From Citrobacter europaeus (lineage in GTDB: Bacteria > Pseudomonadota > Gammaproteobacteria > Enterobacterales > Enterobacteriaceae), in the NCBI GenBank assembly GCA_020099315.1, contig CP083650.1, positions 5,022,001 to 5,086,000 on the forward strand: a stretch of 64,000 nucleotides of DNA, read 5' to 3'. The translations under genes were made by a program, and so were the position numbers. The notes beneath the pieces are model-generated. The model was not told where the DNA came from. It made no database searches and worked only from the letters and a program-made list of their open reading frames with translations. Of this stretch, positions 40,312 to 50,536 are shown in pieces; the first letter of the stretch is position 1, and every line of letters begins with the position of its first letter.

Positions 40312-40519
40312 GTTGGAGCCTGGCCTATCCAGGCCTCCGTCGAAGACCGCAGGTGTTTCGTAAGAAACTTAATGCCCTGCGTAGACGGTGACAGAACGCT
40401 AAGATTATTTCTGATACTCTGGCTTGTTTCTGCTCACCGTATTTAGACGCTCTCTCCGTTGGGGGGAGTGAAGTGAGTTCCGGAACATGAGTTCCGGCAA
40501 ACATCCAGGAGCAAAGCTA
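40312..40519 (+). promoter_or_regulatory. L10-(L7/L12) translational operator and rplJ leader
   Basis: The segment GGAGCCTGGCCTATCCAGGC and the following GCAGGTGTTTCGTAAGAAAC and CTGCGTAGACGGTGAC elements match the E. coli rplJ leader, which folds to bind the L10-L12 complex and block rplJ translation. The AGGAGCAAAGCTA ribosome binding site precedes the ATG. Confidence 0.82.
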
Positions 40520-41017
40520 ATGGCTTTAAATCTTCAAGACAAACAAGCGATTGTTGCTGAAGTCAGCGAAGTAGCCAAAGGCGCGCTGTCTGCAGTAGTT
40601 GCGGATTCCCGTGGCGTAACTGTAGATAAAATGACTGAACTGCGTAAAGCAGGTCGTGAAGCTGGCGTATACATGCGTGTTGTTCGTAACACCCTGCTGC
40701 GCCGCGTCGTTGAAGGTACTCAGTTCGAGTGCCTGAAAGACACGTTTGTTGGTCCGACCCTGATTGCATACTCTATGGAACACCCGGGCGCTGCTGCTCG
40801 TCTGTTCAAAGAGTTCGCGAAAGCGAATGCAAAATTTGAGGTCAAAGCCGCAGCCTTTGAAGGTGAGTTGATTACGGCATCGAATATCGATCGCCTGGCA
40901 ACTCTGCCGACCTACGAAGAAGCAATTGCACGCCTGATGGCAACCATGAAAGAAGCTTCGGCTGGCAAACTGGTTCGTACTCTGGCTGCTGTACGCGATG
41001 CGAAAGAAGCTGCTTAA
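40520..41017 (+). CDS. rplJ: 50S ribosomal protein L10
   Basis: 165 residues from the ATG at 40520 (MALNLQDKQAIVAEV), directly after a good ribosome binding site; an upstream ATG adding 11 residues was rejected. L10 anchors L7/L12 dimers to 23S rRNA through its C-terminal helix (AIARLMATMKEASAGKLVRTL) and autoregulates the operon. Confidence 0.98.
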   Translation: MALNLQDKQAIVAEVSEVAKGALSAVVADSRGVTVDKMTELRKAGREAGVYMRVVRNTLLRRVVEGTQFECLKDTFVGPTLIAYSMEHPGAAARLFKEFAKANAKFEVKAAAFEGELITASNIDRLATLPTYEEAIARLMATMKEASAGKLVRTLAAVRDAKEAA

Positions 41018-41083
41018 TCGCAGTTATCTTTCTCAAGCATCTGCTTACGTATAAACTTATTCTGATTTTCAGGAACAATTTAA

Positions 41084-41449
41084 ATGTCTATCACTAAAGA
41101 TCAAATCATTGAAGCAGTATCCACTATGTCCGTAATGGACGTTGTAGAACTGATTTCTGCAATGGAAGAAAAATTCGGTGTTTCTGCTGCTGCTGCTGTA
41201 GCTGTAGCTGCAGGCCCGGCTGAAGCTGCTGAAGAAAAAACTGAATTCGACGTAATTCTGAAAGCTGCTGGCGCTAACAAAGTTGCTGTTATCAAAGCAG
41301 TACGTGGCGCAACTGGCCTGGGTCTGAAAGAAGCTAAAGACCTGGTAGAATCTGCACCGGCTGCGCTGAAAGAAGGCGTGAGCAAAGACGACGCAGAAGC
41401 ACTGAAAAAATCTCTGGAAGAAGCTGGCGCTGAAGTTGAAGTTAAATAA
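41084..41449 (+). CDS. rplL: 50S ribosomal protein L7/L12
   Basis: 121 residues. The N-terminal dimerisation helices, an Ala/Gly-rich hinge (SAAAAVAVAAGPAEAAEEK) and the C-terminal factor-binding domain (KVAVIKAVRGATGLGLKEAK) are all visible. It recruits translation GTPases and is present in four or more copies per ribosome. Confidence 0.99.
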   Translation: MSITKDQIIEAVSTMSVMDVVELISAMEEKFGVSAAAAVAVAAGPAEAAEEKTEFDVILKAAGANKVAVIKAVRGATGLGLKEAKDLVESAPAALKEGVSKDDAEALKKSLEEAGAEVEVK

Positions 41450-41488
41450 GCCAACTTTTCTGGTTGCAGCCTAAGAAATTAGGCTGAT

Positions 41489-41519
41489 GGCTGGTGACTT
41501 TTTAGTCACCAGCCTTTTT
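41489..41519 (+). terminator. rplL-rpoB attenuator
   Basis: The 11-bp perfect stem GGCTGGTGACT (41489-41499) / AGTCACCAGCC (41504-41514) with loop TTTT is followed by TTTTT. It is the known partial terminator that lets about one in several transcripts read into rpoBC. The remaining 250 bp before rpoB hold the leader, where E. coli has an RNase III site. Confidence 0.92.
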
Positions 41520-41769
41520 GCGCTGTAAGGCGCCAGTAGCATTTCACACTGTTTGACTACTGCTGTGCCTTTCAATGCTTGTTTCTATCGACGTCTTAAT
41601 ATACTGCGACAGAGCGTCAGTTCTGTGTAAATCGCAATGAAATGGTTTAAGCGTGATAGCAACAGGCATTGCGGAAAGTATTCGATTTTCCGGTCAACAA
41701 AATAGTGTTGCACAAACTGTCCCTTCGTCGGACAGATGGGTCGACTTGTCAGCGAGCTGAGGAACCCTA

Positions 41770-44700
41770 ATGGTTTACTCCTATACCGAGAAAAAACGTA
41801 TTCGTAAGGATTTTGGTAAACGTCCACAAGTGTTGGACATACCTTATCTCCTTTCTATCCAGCTTGACTCGTTTCAGAAGTTCATCGAGCAAGATCCTGA
41901 AGGGCAGTATGGTCTGGAAGCAGCTTTCCGTTCCGTTTTCCCGATTCAGAGCTACAGCGGTAATTCCGAGCTGCAATACGTCAGCTACCGTCTTGGCGAA
42001 CCGGTGTTTGACGTTCAGGAATGTCAGATCCGTGGCGTGACCTATTCCGCACCGCTGCGCGTAAAACTGCGTCTGGTGATCTACGAGCGCGAAGCGCCGG
42101 AAGGCACCGTAAAAGACATTAAAGAACAAGAAGTCTACATGGGCGAAATTCCGCTCATGACCGACAACGGTACCTTTGTTATCAACGGTACTGAGCGTGT
42201 TATCGTTTCTCAGCTGCACCGTAGTCCTGGCGTCTTCTTTGACTCCGACAAAGGTAAAACCCACTCTTCGGGTAAAGTGCTGTATAACGCGCGCATCATT
42301 CCTTACCGTGGTTCCTGGCTGGACTTCGAATTCGATCCGAAGGACAACCTGTTCGTACGTATTGACCGTCGCCGCAAACTGCCTGCGACCATTATTCTGC
42401 GTGCGCTGAACTACACCACTGAGCAGATCCTTGACCTGTTCTTTGAGAAAGTTGTTTTCGAAATTCGTGACAACAAGCTGCAGATGGAACTGGTGCCGGA
42501 ACGCCTGCGTGGTGAAACCGCCTCCTTTGACATTGAAGCTAACGGCAAAGTCTACGTCGAAAAAGGCCGTCGCATCACTGCGCGCCACATTCGCCAACTG
42601 GAAAAAGACGATATCAAACATATCGAAGTTCCGGTTGAATACATTGCTGGCAAAGTTGCGGCTAAAGACTACGTTGACGAATCTACCGGCGAGCTGATCT
42701 GCGCAGCTAACATGGAGCTGAGCCTGGATCTGCTGGCTAAGCTGAGCCAGTCTGGTCACAAGCGTATCGAAACGTTGTTCACTAACGATCTGGACCACGG
42801 TCCGTACATTTCAGAAACTGTACGCGTCGACCCAACCAACGATCGTCTGAGCGCGCTGGTAGAAATCTACCGCATGATGCGCCCTGGTGAGCCGCCGACT
42901 CGTGAAGCTGCTGAAAGCCTGTTCGAGAACCTGTTCTTCTCCGAAGACCGCTATGACCTGTCTGCGGTTGGTCGTATGAAGTTCAACCGTTCTCTGCTGC
43001 GCGACGAAATCGAAGGTTCCGGTATCCTGAGCAAAGACGACATCATCGAAGTGATGAAGAAGCTCATCGATATCCGTAACGGTAAGGGCGAAGTCGATGA
43101 TATCGACCACCTCGGCAACCGTCGTATCCGTTCCGTAGGCGAAATGGCGGAAAACCAGTTCCGCGTTGGCCTGGTACGTGTTGAGCGTGCGGTGAAAGAG
43201 CGTCTGTCTCTGGGCGATCTGGATACCCTGATGCCTCAGGATATGATCAACGCCAAGCCGATTTCTGCAGCAGTGAAAGAGTTCTTTGGTTCCAGCCAGC
43301 TGTCTCAGTTTATGGACCAGAACAACCCGCTGTCTGAGATTACGCACAAACGTCGTATCTCTGCACTCGGCCCGGGCGGTCTGACCCGTGAGCGCGCAGG
43401 CTTCGAAGTTCGAGACGTACACCCGACTCACTACGGTCGCGTATGTCCAATCGAAACGCCTGAAGGTCCGAACATCGGTCTGATCAACTCCCTGTCCGTG
43501 TACGCCCAGACTAACGAATACGGCTTCCTCGAGACTCCGTACCGTAAAGTGACCGACGGTGTTGTAACTGACGAAATTCATTACCTGTCTGCTATCGAAG
43601 AAGGCAACTACGTTATCGCTCAGGCGAACTCCAACCTGGATGACGAAGGCCACTTTGTAGAAGATTTGGTTACCTGCCGTAGCAAAGGCGAATCCAGCTT
43701 GTTCAGCCGTGACCAGGTTGACTACATGGACGTATCCACCCAGCAGGTGGTATCCGTCGGTGCGTCCCTGATCCCGTTCCTGGAACACGATGACGCCAAC
43801 CGTGCATTGATGGGTGCGAACATGCAACGTCAGGCGGTTCCGACTCTGCGTGCTGATAAGCCGCTGGTTGGTACCGGTATGGAACGTGCTGTTGCCGTTG
43901 ACTCCGGTGTTACTGCAGTTGCTAAACGTGGCGGTACCGTACAGTACGTTGACGCATCCCGTATCGTTATCAAAGTTAACGAAGACGAGATGTATCCGGG
44001 CGAAGCGGGTATAGACATCTATAACCTGACCAAATACACCCGTTCTAACCAGAACACCTGTATCAACCAGATGCCTTGCGTATCTCTGGGCGAGCCGGTT
44101 GAACGTGGTGATGTGCTGGCTGACGGTCCGTCCACCGACCTCGGTGAACTGGCGCTGGGTCAGAACATGCGCGTGGCATTCATGCCATGGAATGGTTACA
44201 ACTTCGAAGACTCCATCCTCGTATCCGAGCGTGTTGTCCAGGAAGATCGTTTCACCACCATCCACATTCAGGAACTGGCATGTGTGTCCCGTGACACCAA
44301 GCTGGGGCCAGAAGAGATCACCGCTGACATCCCGAACGTGGGTGAAGCTGCGCTCTCCAAACTGGATGAATCCGGTATCGTTTATATCGGTGCGGAAGTG
44401 ACCGGTGGCGACATTCTGGTTGGTAAGGTAACGCCGAAAGGTGAAACCCAACTGACGCCAGAAGAGAAGCTGCTGCGTGCGATCTTCGGTGAGAAAGCGT
44501 CTGACGTTAAAGACTCTTCTCTGCGCGTGCCAAACGGTGTTTCCGGTACGATTATCGACGTTCAGGTCTTTACTCGCGATGGCGTAGAAAAAGACAAACG
44601 TGCGCTGGAAATCGAAGAGATGCAGCTGAAGCAGGCGAAAAAAGACCTGTCTGAAGAACTGCAGATCCTCGAAGCTGGCCTGTTCAGCCGTATCTACGCT

Positions 44701-45798
44701 GTGCTGGTTTCCGGTGGTGTTGAAGCTGAGAAGCTCGACAAACTGCCGCGTGACCGCTGGTTAGAACTCGGCCTGACCGACGAAGAGAAACAGAATCAGC
44801 TGGAACAACTGGCTGAGCAGTACGACGAACTGAAACACGAGTTCGAGAAAAAACTCGAAGCGAAACGCCGTAAAATCACTCAGGGCGACGATCTGGCACC
44901 GGGTGTGCTGAAGATTGTTAAGGTTTATCTGGCGGTTAAACGTCGGATCCAGCCTGGTGATAAGATGGCAGGTCGTCACGGTAACAAGGGTGTAATCTCT
45001 AAGATCAACCCGATCGAAGATATGCCACACGATGCTAACGGTACGCCGGTAGATATCGTTCTGAACCCGCTGGGCGTACCATCGCGTATGAACATCGGTC
45101 AGATCCTTGAAACCCACCTGGGTATGGCTGCTAAAGGTATCGGCGATAAGATCAACGCCATGCTGAAACAGCAGCAAGAAGTCGCGAAACTGCGCGAATT
45201 CATCCAGCGTGCTTACGATCTGGGTTCAGATGTTCGTCAGAAAGTTGACCTGAATACCTTCAGCGATGAAGAAGTTCTGCGTCTGGCTGAAAACCTGAAA
45301 AAAGGTATGCCGATCGCAACGCCGGTATTCGACGGTGCGAAAGAGTCTGAAATCAAGGAACTGTTACAGCTGGGTGGCCTGCCGACTTCCGGTCAGATCA
45401 CACTGTTCGACGGTCGTACCGGTGAGCAGTTCGAGCGCCAGGTTACCGTTGGCTACATGTACATGCTGAAACTGAACCACCTGGTTGATGACAAGATGCA
45501 TGCGCGTTCTACCGGTTCTTACAGCCTGGTTACTCAGCAGCCGCTGGGTGGTAAGGCGCAGTTCGGTGGTCAGCGCTTCGGGGAGATGGAAGTATGGGCG
45601 CTTGAAGCATACGGCGCGGCATACACCCTGCAGGAAATGCTCACCGTTAAGTCTGATGACGTGAACGGTCGTACTAAGATGTATAAAAACATCGTGGACG
45701 GCAACCATCAGATGGAACCAGGCATGCCAGAATCCTTCAACGTACTGTTGAAAGAGATTCGTTCGCTGGGTATCAACATCGAGCTGGAAGACGAGTAA
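41770..45798 (+). CDS. rpoB: RNA polymerase beta subunit
   Basis: 1342 residues, identical in length to E. coli. The rifampicin region GSSQLSQFMDQNNPLSEITH and KRRISALGPGGL (about 507-538) is wild type at D516, H526 and S531, so no common Rif resistance change is seen. Conserved GDKMAGRHGNKGV and the C-terminal clamp region with KLNHLVDDKMHARSTG are present. It is co-transcribed with rplJL through the attenuator. Confidence 0.99.
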   Translation: MVYSYTEKKRIRKDFGKRPQVLDIPYLLSIQLDSFQKFIEQDPEGQYGLEAAFRSVFPIQSYSGNSELQYVSYRLGEPVFDVQECQIRGVTYSAPLRVKLRLVIYEREAPEGTVKDIKEQEVYMGEIPLMTDNGTFVINGTERVIVSQLHRSPGVFFDSDKGKTHSSGKVLYNARIIPYRGSWLDFEFDPKDNLFVRIDRRRKLPATIILRALNYTTEQILDLFFEKVVFEIRDNKLQMELVPERLRGETASFDIEANGKVYVEKGRRITARHIRQLEKDDIKHIEVPVEYIAGKVAAKDYVDESTGELICAANMELSLDLLAKLSQSGHKRIETLFTNDLDHGPYISETVRVDPTNDRLSALVEIYRMMRPGEPPTREAAESLFENLFFSEDRYDLSAVGRMKFNRSLLRDEIEGSGILSKDDIIEVMKKLIDIRNGKGEVDDIDHLGNRRIRSVGEMAENQFRVGLVRVERAVKERLSLGDLDTLMPQDMINAKPISAAVKEFFGSSQLSQFMDQNNPLSEITHKRRISALGPGGLTRERAGFEVRDVHPTHYGRVCPIETPEGPNIGLINSLSVYAQTNEYGFLETPYRKVTDGVVTDEIHYLSAIEEGNYVIAQANSNLDDEGHFVEDLVTCRSKGESSLFSRDQVDYMDVSTQQVVSVGASLIPFLEHDDANRALMGANMQRQAVPTLRADKPLVGTGMERAVAVDSGVTAVAKRGGTVQYVDASRIVIKVNEDEMYPGEAGIDIYNLTKYTRSNQNTCINQMPCVSLGEPVERGDVLADGPSTDLGELALGQNMRVAFMPWNGYNFEDSILVSERVVQEDRFTTIHIQELACVSRDTKLGPEEITADIPNVGEAALSKLDESGIVYIGAEVTGGDILVGKVTPKGETQLTPEEKLLRAIFGEKASDVKDSSLRVPNGVSGTIIDVQVFTRDGVEKDKRALEIEEMQLKQAKKDLSEELQILEAGLFSRIYAVLVSGGVEAEKLDKLPRDRWLELGLTDEEKQNQLEQLAEQYDELKHEFEKKLEAKRRKITQGDDLAPGVLKIVKVYLAVKRRIQPGDKMAGRHGNKGVISKINPIEDMPHDANGTPVDIVLNPLGVPSRMNIGQILETHLGMAAKGIGDKINAMLKQQQEVAKLREFIQRAYDLGSDVRQKVDLNTFSDEEVLRLAENLKKGMPIATPVFDGAKESEIKELLQLGGLPTSGQITLFDGRTGEQFERQVTVGYMYMLKLNHLVDDKMHARSTGSYSLVTQQPLGGKAQFGGQRFGEMEVWALEAYGAAYTLQEMLTVKSDDVNGRTKMYKNIVDGNHQMEPGMPESFNVLLKEIRSLGINIELEDE

Positions 45799-45874
45799 CT
45801 CTCGATCAAACAGGTCACTGGTGCTGGCGTAACAGCCAGCGCCAGATTGTGCTAACTCCGACGGGAGCAAATCC

Positions 45875-48800
45875 GTGAAAGATTTATTAAAGTTTCTGAA
45901 AGCGCAGACTAAAACCGAAGAGTTTGATGCGATCAAAATTGCTCTGGCTTCGCCAGACATGATCCGTTCATGGTCTTTCGGTGAAGTTAAGAAGCCGGAA
46001 ACCATCAACTACCGTACGTTCAAACCTGAACGTGACGGCCTTTTCTGCGCCCGTATCTTTGGGCCGGTAAAAGACTATGAGTGCCTGTGCGGTAAGTACA
46101 AGCGCCTGAAACACCGTGGTGTGATCTGTGAGAAGTGCGGCGTTGAAGTGACCCAGACCAAAGTACGCCGTGAGCGTATGGGCCACATCGAGCTGGCGTC
46201 TCCGACCGCTCACATCTGGTTCCTGAAATCTCTGCCGTCCCGTATCGGTTTGCTGCTCGATATGCCGCTGCGCGATATCGAACGTGTACTGTACTTCGAA
46301 TCTTATGTTGTTATCGAAGGCGGTATGACTAACCTGGAACGTCAACAGATCCTGACTGAAGAGCAGTATCTGGACGCGCTGGAAGAGTTCGGTGACGAAT
46401 TCGACGCGAAGATGGGTGCGGAAGCCATTCAGGCCCTGCTGAAGAGCATGGATCTGGAGCAAGAGTGTGAAACTCTGCGCGAAGAGCTGAACGAAACCAA
46501 CTCCGAAACCAAGCGTAAGAAGCTGACCAAGCGTATCAAACTGCTGGAAGCCTTCGTACAGTCTGGCAACAAGCCAGAGTGGATGATCCTGACCGTTCTG
46601 CCGGTTCTGCCGCCAGATCTGCGTCCGCTGGTTCCGCTGGATGGTGGTCGTTTCGCAACATCGGATCTGAACGATCTGTATCGTCGCGTTATCAACCGTA
46701 ACAACCGTCTGAAACGTCTGTTGGATCTGGCTGCGCCGGACATCATCGTACGCAACGAAAAACGTATGCTGCAGGAAGCGGTTGACGCCCTGCTGGATAA
46801 CGGTCGTCGCGGTCGTGCGATCACCGGTTCTAACAAACGTCCTCTGAAATCTTTGGCCGACATGATCAAAGGTAAACAGGGTCGTTTCCGTCAGAACCTG
46901 CTCGGTAAGCGTGTTGACTACTCCGGTCGTTCTGTAATCACCGTAGGTCCATACCTGCGTCTGCATCAGTGCGGTCTGCCGAAGAAAATGGCACTGGAAC
47001 TGTTCAAACCGTTCATCTACGGCAAGCTGGAACTGCGTGGCCTCGCCACCACCATCAAAGCCGCTAAGAAAATGGTTGAGCGTGAAGAAGCTGTCGTTTG
47101 GGATATCCTGGACGAAGTTATCCGCGAACACCCGGTACTGCTGAACCGTGCACCAACACTGCACCGTCTGGGTATCCAGGCATTTGAACCAGTACTGATC
47201 GAAGGTAAAGCTATCCAGCTTCACCCGCTGGTTTGTGCGGCATATAACGCCGACTTCGATGGTGACCAGATGGCTGTTCACGTACCGCTGACGCTGGAAG
47301 CCCAGCTCGAAGCGCGTGCGCTGATGATGTCTACCAACAACATCCTGTCTCCGGCGAACGGCGAACCTATCATCGTTCCGTCTCAGGACGTTGTATTGGG
47401 TCTGTACTACATGACCCGTGACTGTGTTAACGCCAAAGGCGAAGGCATGGTGCTGACTGGCCCGAAAGAAGCTGAGCGTATCTATCGCGCAGGTCTGGCC
47501 TCTCTGCATGCGCGCGTTAAAGTGCGTATCACTGAATATGAAAAAGATGAAAACGGCGAATTCGTTGCGCACACCAGCCTGAAAGACACGACCGTTGGTC
47601 GCGCCATTCTGTGGATGATCGTACCGAAAGGTCTGCCTTTCTCCATCGTCAACCAGGCGCTGGGCAAGAAAGCAATCTCCAAAATGCTGAACACCTGTTA
47701 CCGCATTCTGGGCCTGAAGCCGACCGTTATCTTCGCTGACCAGACAATGTACACCGGCTTTGCTTATGCAGCGCGTTCAGGTGCATCTGTTGGTATTGAT
47801 GACATGGTCATCCCAGAGAAGAAACACGAGATCATCTCTGAAGCAGAAGCTGAAGTTGCTGAGATCCAGGAGCAGTTCCAGTCTGGTCTGGTAACCGCAG
47901 GCGAACGCTATAACAAAGTTATCGATATCTGGGCTGCGGCGAACGATCGTGTATCCAAAGCGATGATGGATAACCTGCAAACTGAAACCGTTATTAACCG
48001 TGACGGCGTAGAAGAGCAGCAGGTTTCCTTCAACAGCATCTACATGATGGCCGACTCCGGTGCGCGTGGTTCCGCAGCACAGATTCGTCAGTTGGCCGGT
48101 ATGCGTGGTCTGATGGCGAAGCCAGATGGCTCCATCATCGAAACGCCGATCACCGCGAACTTCCGTGAAGGTCTGAACGTACTCCAGTACTTCATCTCTA
48201 CTCACGGTGCGCGTAAAGGTCTGGCGGATACCGCACTGAAAACAGCGAACTCCGGTTATCTGACTCGTCGTCTGGTTGACGTCGCGCAGGATCTGGTGGT
48301 GACTGAAGACGATTGTGGCACTCTGGAAGGCATCACCATGACCCCGGTTATCGAGGGTGGTGACGTTAAAGAACCGCTGCGCGATCGCGTATTGGGTCGT
48401 GTGACTGCTGAAGACGTTCTGAAGCCGGGCACCGCGGATATTCTGGTTCCACGCAACACGCTGCTGCATGAACAGTGGTGTGACCTGCTGGAAGAGAACT
48501 CCGTTGACTCCGTTAAAGTCCGTTCCGTTGTATCCTGTGACACCGACTTTGGTGTATGTGCGCACTGCTACGGTCGTGACCTGGCGCGTGGCCACATCAT
48601 CAACAAAGGTGAAGCAATCGGCGTTATCGCGGCACAGTCCATCGGTGAACCGGGTACACAGCTGACGATGCGTACGTTCCACATCGGTGGTGCGGCATCT
48701 CGTGCGGCTGCTGAATCCAGCATCCAGGTGAAAAACAAAGGTAGCATCCGTCTGAGCAATGCGAAGTCGGTTGTGAACTCCAGCGGTAAACTGGTTATCA

Positions 48801-50098
48801 CCTCACGTAACACCGAACTGAAACTGATCGACGAATTCGGTCGTACCAAAGAAAGCTATAAAGTGCCTTACGGCTCCGTTATGGCGAAAGGTGATGGCGA
48901 ACAGGTTGCTGGCGGCGAAACCGTAGCGAACTGGGATCCGCACACCATGCCGGTTATCACCGAAGTGAGTGGTTTCGTCCGCTTCACTGACATGATCGAC
49001 GGCCAGACCATTACTCGTCAGACCGACGAGCTGACCGGTCTGTCTTCTCTGGTGGTTCTGGATTCTGCAGAGCGTACTGCGGGTGGTAAAGACCTGCGTC
49101 CGGCACTGAAAATTGTTGATGCTCAGGGCAACGACGTTCTGATCCCAGGCACCGATATGCCTGCTCAGTACTTCCTGCCGGGTAAAGCAATTGTTCAGCT
49201 GGAAGATGGCGTACAGATCAGCTCTGGTGACACCCTGGCGCGTGTTCCGCAGGAATCAGGCGGTACCAAGGATATCACCGGTGGTCTGCCGCGCGTTGCG
49301 GACCTGTTCGAAGCACGTCGTCCGAAAGAGCCGGCAATCCTGGCTGAAATCAGCGGCATCATTTCCTTCGGTAAAGAGACCAAAGGTAAACGTCGTCTGG
49401 TTATCACCCCGGTAGACGGTAGCGAACCATACGAAGAGATGATTCCGAAATGGCGTCAGCTCAACGTGTTCGAAGGTGAACGTGTAGAACGTGGTGACGT
49501 TGTTTCCGACGGTCCGGAAGCGCCGCACGACATCCTGCGTTTGCGTGGTGTGCATGCTGTAACTCGTTACATTGTTAACGAAGTTCAGGACGTATACCGT
49601 CTGCAGGGCGTTAAGATTAACGATAAACACATCGAAGTTATCGTTCGTCAGATGCTGCGTAAAGCCACCATCGAAAACGCTGGTAGCTCCGACTTCCTGG
49701 AAGGCGAGCAGGTTGAATACTCCCGCGTCAAGATTGCCAACCGCGATCTGGAAGCGAACGGCAAAGTGGGTGCAACGTTCTCCCGCGATCTGCTGGGTAT
49801 CACCAAAGCGTCTCTGGCAACCGAGTCCTTCATCTCTGCAGCATCGTTCCAGGAAACCACGCGTGTCCTGACCGAAGCCGCTGTTGCAGGTAAACGTGAT
49901 GAACTGCGCGGTCTGAAAGAGAACGTAATCGTGGGTCGTCTGATCCCGGCAGGTACCGGTTATGCGTACCACCAGGATCGTATGCGCCGTCGCGCAGCGG
50001 GCGAACTGCCGGCTGCTCCGCAGGTGACTGCTGAAGATGCGTCTGCCAGCCTGGCAGAACTGCTGAATGCAGGCCTGGGCGGTTCTGACAACGATTAA
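45875..50098 (+). CDS. rpoC: RNA polymerase beta' subunit
   Basis: 1407 residues with a GTG start at 45875, as in E. coli, preceded by GGGAGC. The N-terminal zinc ribbon (CLCGKYKRLKHRGVICEKCG), the catalytic NADFDGDQMAVH with its three Asp residues binding Mg2+, the bridge helix/trigger loop area and the second zinc site (CDTDFGVCAHCYGRD) are intact. The gene is the last of the operon and ends at a strong terminator. Confidence 0.99.
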   Translation: MKDLLKFLKAQTKTEEFDAIKIALASPDMIRSWSFGEVKKPETINYRTFKPERDGLFCARIFGPVKDYECLCGKYKRLKHRGVICEKCGVEVTQTKVRRERMGHIELASPTAHIWFLKSLPSRIGLLLDMPLRDIERVLYFESYVVIEGGMTNLERQQILTEEQYLDALEEFGDEFDAKMGAEAIQALLKSMDLEQECETLREELNETNSETKRKKLTKRIKLLEAFVQSGNKPEWMILTVLPVLPPDLRPLVPLDGGRFATSDLNDLYRRVINRNNRLKRLLDLAAPDIIVRNEKRMLQEAVDALLDNGRRGRAITGSNKRPLKSLADMIKGKQGRFRQNLLGKRVDYSGRSVITVGPYLRLHQCGLPKKMALELFKPFIYGKLELRGLATTIKAAKKMVEREEAVVWDILDEVIREHPVLLNRAPTLHRLGIQAFEPVLIEGKAIQLHPLVCAAYNADFDGDQMAVHVPLTLEAQLEARALMMSTNNILSPANGEPIIVPSQDVVLGLYYMTRDCVNAKGEGMVLTGPKEAERIYRAGLASLHARVKVRITEYEKDENGEFVAHTSLKDTTVGRAILWMIVPKGLPFSIVNQALGKKAISKMLNTCYRILGLKPTVIFADQTMYTGFAYAARSGASVGIDDMVIPEKKHEIISEAEAEVAEIQEQFQSGLVTAGERYNKVIDIWAAANDRVSKAMMDNLQTETVINRDGVEEQQVSFNSIYMMADSGARGSAAQIRQLAGMRGLMAKPDGSIIETPITANFREGLNVLQYFISTHGARKGLADTALKTANSGYLTRRLVDVAQDLVVTEDDCGTLEGITMTPVIEGGDVKEPLRDRVLGRVTAEDVLKPGTADILVPRNTLLHEQWCDLLEENSVDSVKVRSVVSCDTDFGVCAHCYGRDLARGHIINKGEAIGVIAAQSIGEPGTQLTMRTFHIGGAASRAAAESSIQVKNKGSIRLSNAKSVVNSSGKLVITSRNTELKLIDEFGRTKESYKVPYGSVMAKGDGEQVAGGETVANWDPHTMPVITEVSGFVRFTDMIDGQTITRQTDELTGLSSLVVLDSAERTAGGKDLRPALKIVDAQGNDVLIPGTDMPAQYFLPGKAIVQLEDGVQISSGDTLARVPQESGGTKDITGGLPRVADLFEARRPKEPAILAEISGIISFGKETKGKRRLVITPVDGSEPYEEMIPKWRQLNVFEGERVERGDVVSDGPEAPHDILRLRGVHAVTRYIVNEVQDVYRLQGVKINDKHIEVIVRQMLRKATIENAGSSDFLEGEQVEYSRVKIANRDLEANGKVGATFSRDLLGITKASLATESFISAASFQETTRVLTEAAVAGKRDELRGLKENVIVGRLIPAGTGYAYHQDRMRRRAAGELPAAPQVTAEDASASLAELLNAGLGGSDND

Positions 50099-50114
50099 TC
50101 GTTGCTGACCATAA

Positions 50115-50143
50115 TAAAAAAACCCGCTTCGGCGGGTTTTTTT
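50115..50143 (+). terminator. rpoBC operon terminator
   Basis: AACCCGC (50121-50127), tetraloop TTCG, GCGGGTT (50132-50138), then TTTTT. An A-run on the left means it may also act for minus-strand transcripts from the PTS genes. Confidence 0.95.
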
Positions 50144-50156
50144 ATGTCTATGTTAT

Positions 50157-50185
50157 GCCTGATGGCGATGTGCTTGTCGGGCCTG
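50157..50185. repeat. Single REP-like element after rpoC
   Basis: GCCTGATGGCGATGTGCTTGTCGGGCC is an imperfect REP palindrome. It sits between the rpoC terminator and the 3' end of the convergent PTS EIIA gene. Confidence 0.6.
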
Positions 50186-50214
50186 GGAGGCGACGAATCC
50201 AACCGGCAATGTCA

Positions 50215-50532
50215 TTAATTTACCGGCGGTAAACGCCGATAAAGCTCAATCATGTCTCCCGCCAAATCCTGAATCACCATCGCGTTCATCAGGTGATCCT
50301 GCGAATGGACGGTGATGAGATTAACCGGTAGCTTGCCGGTACCTTCGTCAATTCCGATCAGTTGGGTCTGGATTTTATGCGCTTGTTTAACGTACTCGCG
50401 TGATTCCGTCATCGCTTGTTCTGCACCCGGGAAATCACCTTTACGCGCCAGTTGTAGCGCCGTCAGGGCCTGACTGCGCGCAGCGCCGGCGTTTACCAAT
50501 AATTCCATGATGATCGTTTCTAACTCTTCCAT
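50215..50532 (-). CDS. PTS EIIA component, lactose/cellobiose family
   Basis: 105 residues, all helical in prediction. The family phosphorylation site is visible as NLITVHSQDHLMNAM; His76 aligns with the phospho-His of ChbA, and the following Asp79 and His80 are also conserved. N-terminal VNAGAARSQALTALQLARKGDF is the usual trimer helix. It passes phosphate from HPr to EIIB. It starts 4 bp after the EIIB gene. No EIIC membrane component, glycosidase or regulator is present in the window, and E. coli has no such genes here. The sugar cannot be deduced. Confidence 0.9.
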   Translation of the reverse strand: MEELETIIMELLVNAGAARSQALTALQLARKGDFPGAEQAMTESREYVKQAHKIQTQLIGIDEGTGKLPVNLITVHSQDHLMNAMVIQDLAGDMIELYRRLPPVN

Positions 50533-50536
50533 GCCA

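Noticed and set aside
42811..47572. Antisense ORFs of 546 and 534 codons over rpoB and rpoC
   Set aside because: Same codon-bias effect as for tufB; no family motifs and no promoter or SD context.
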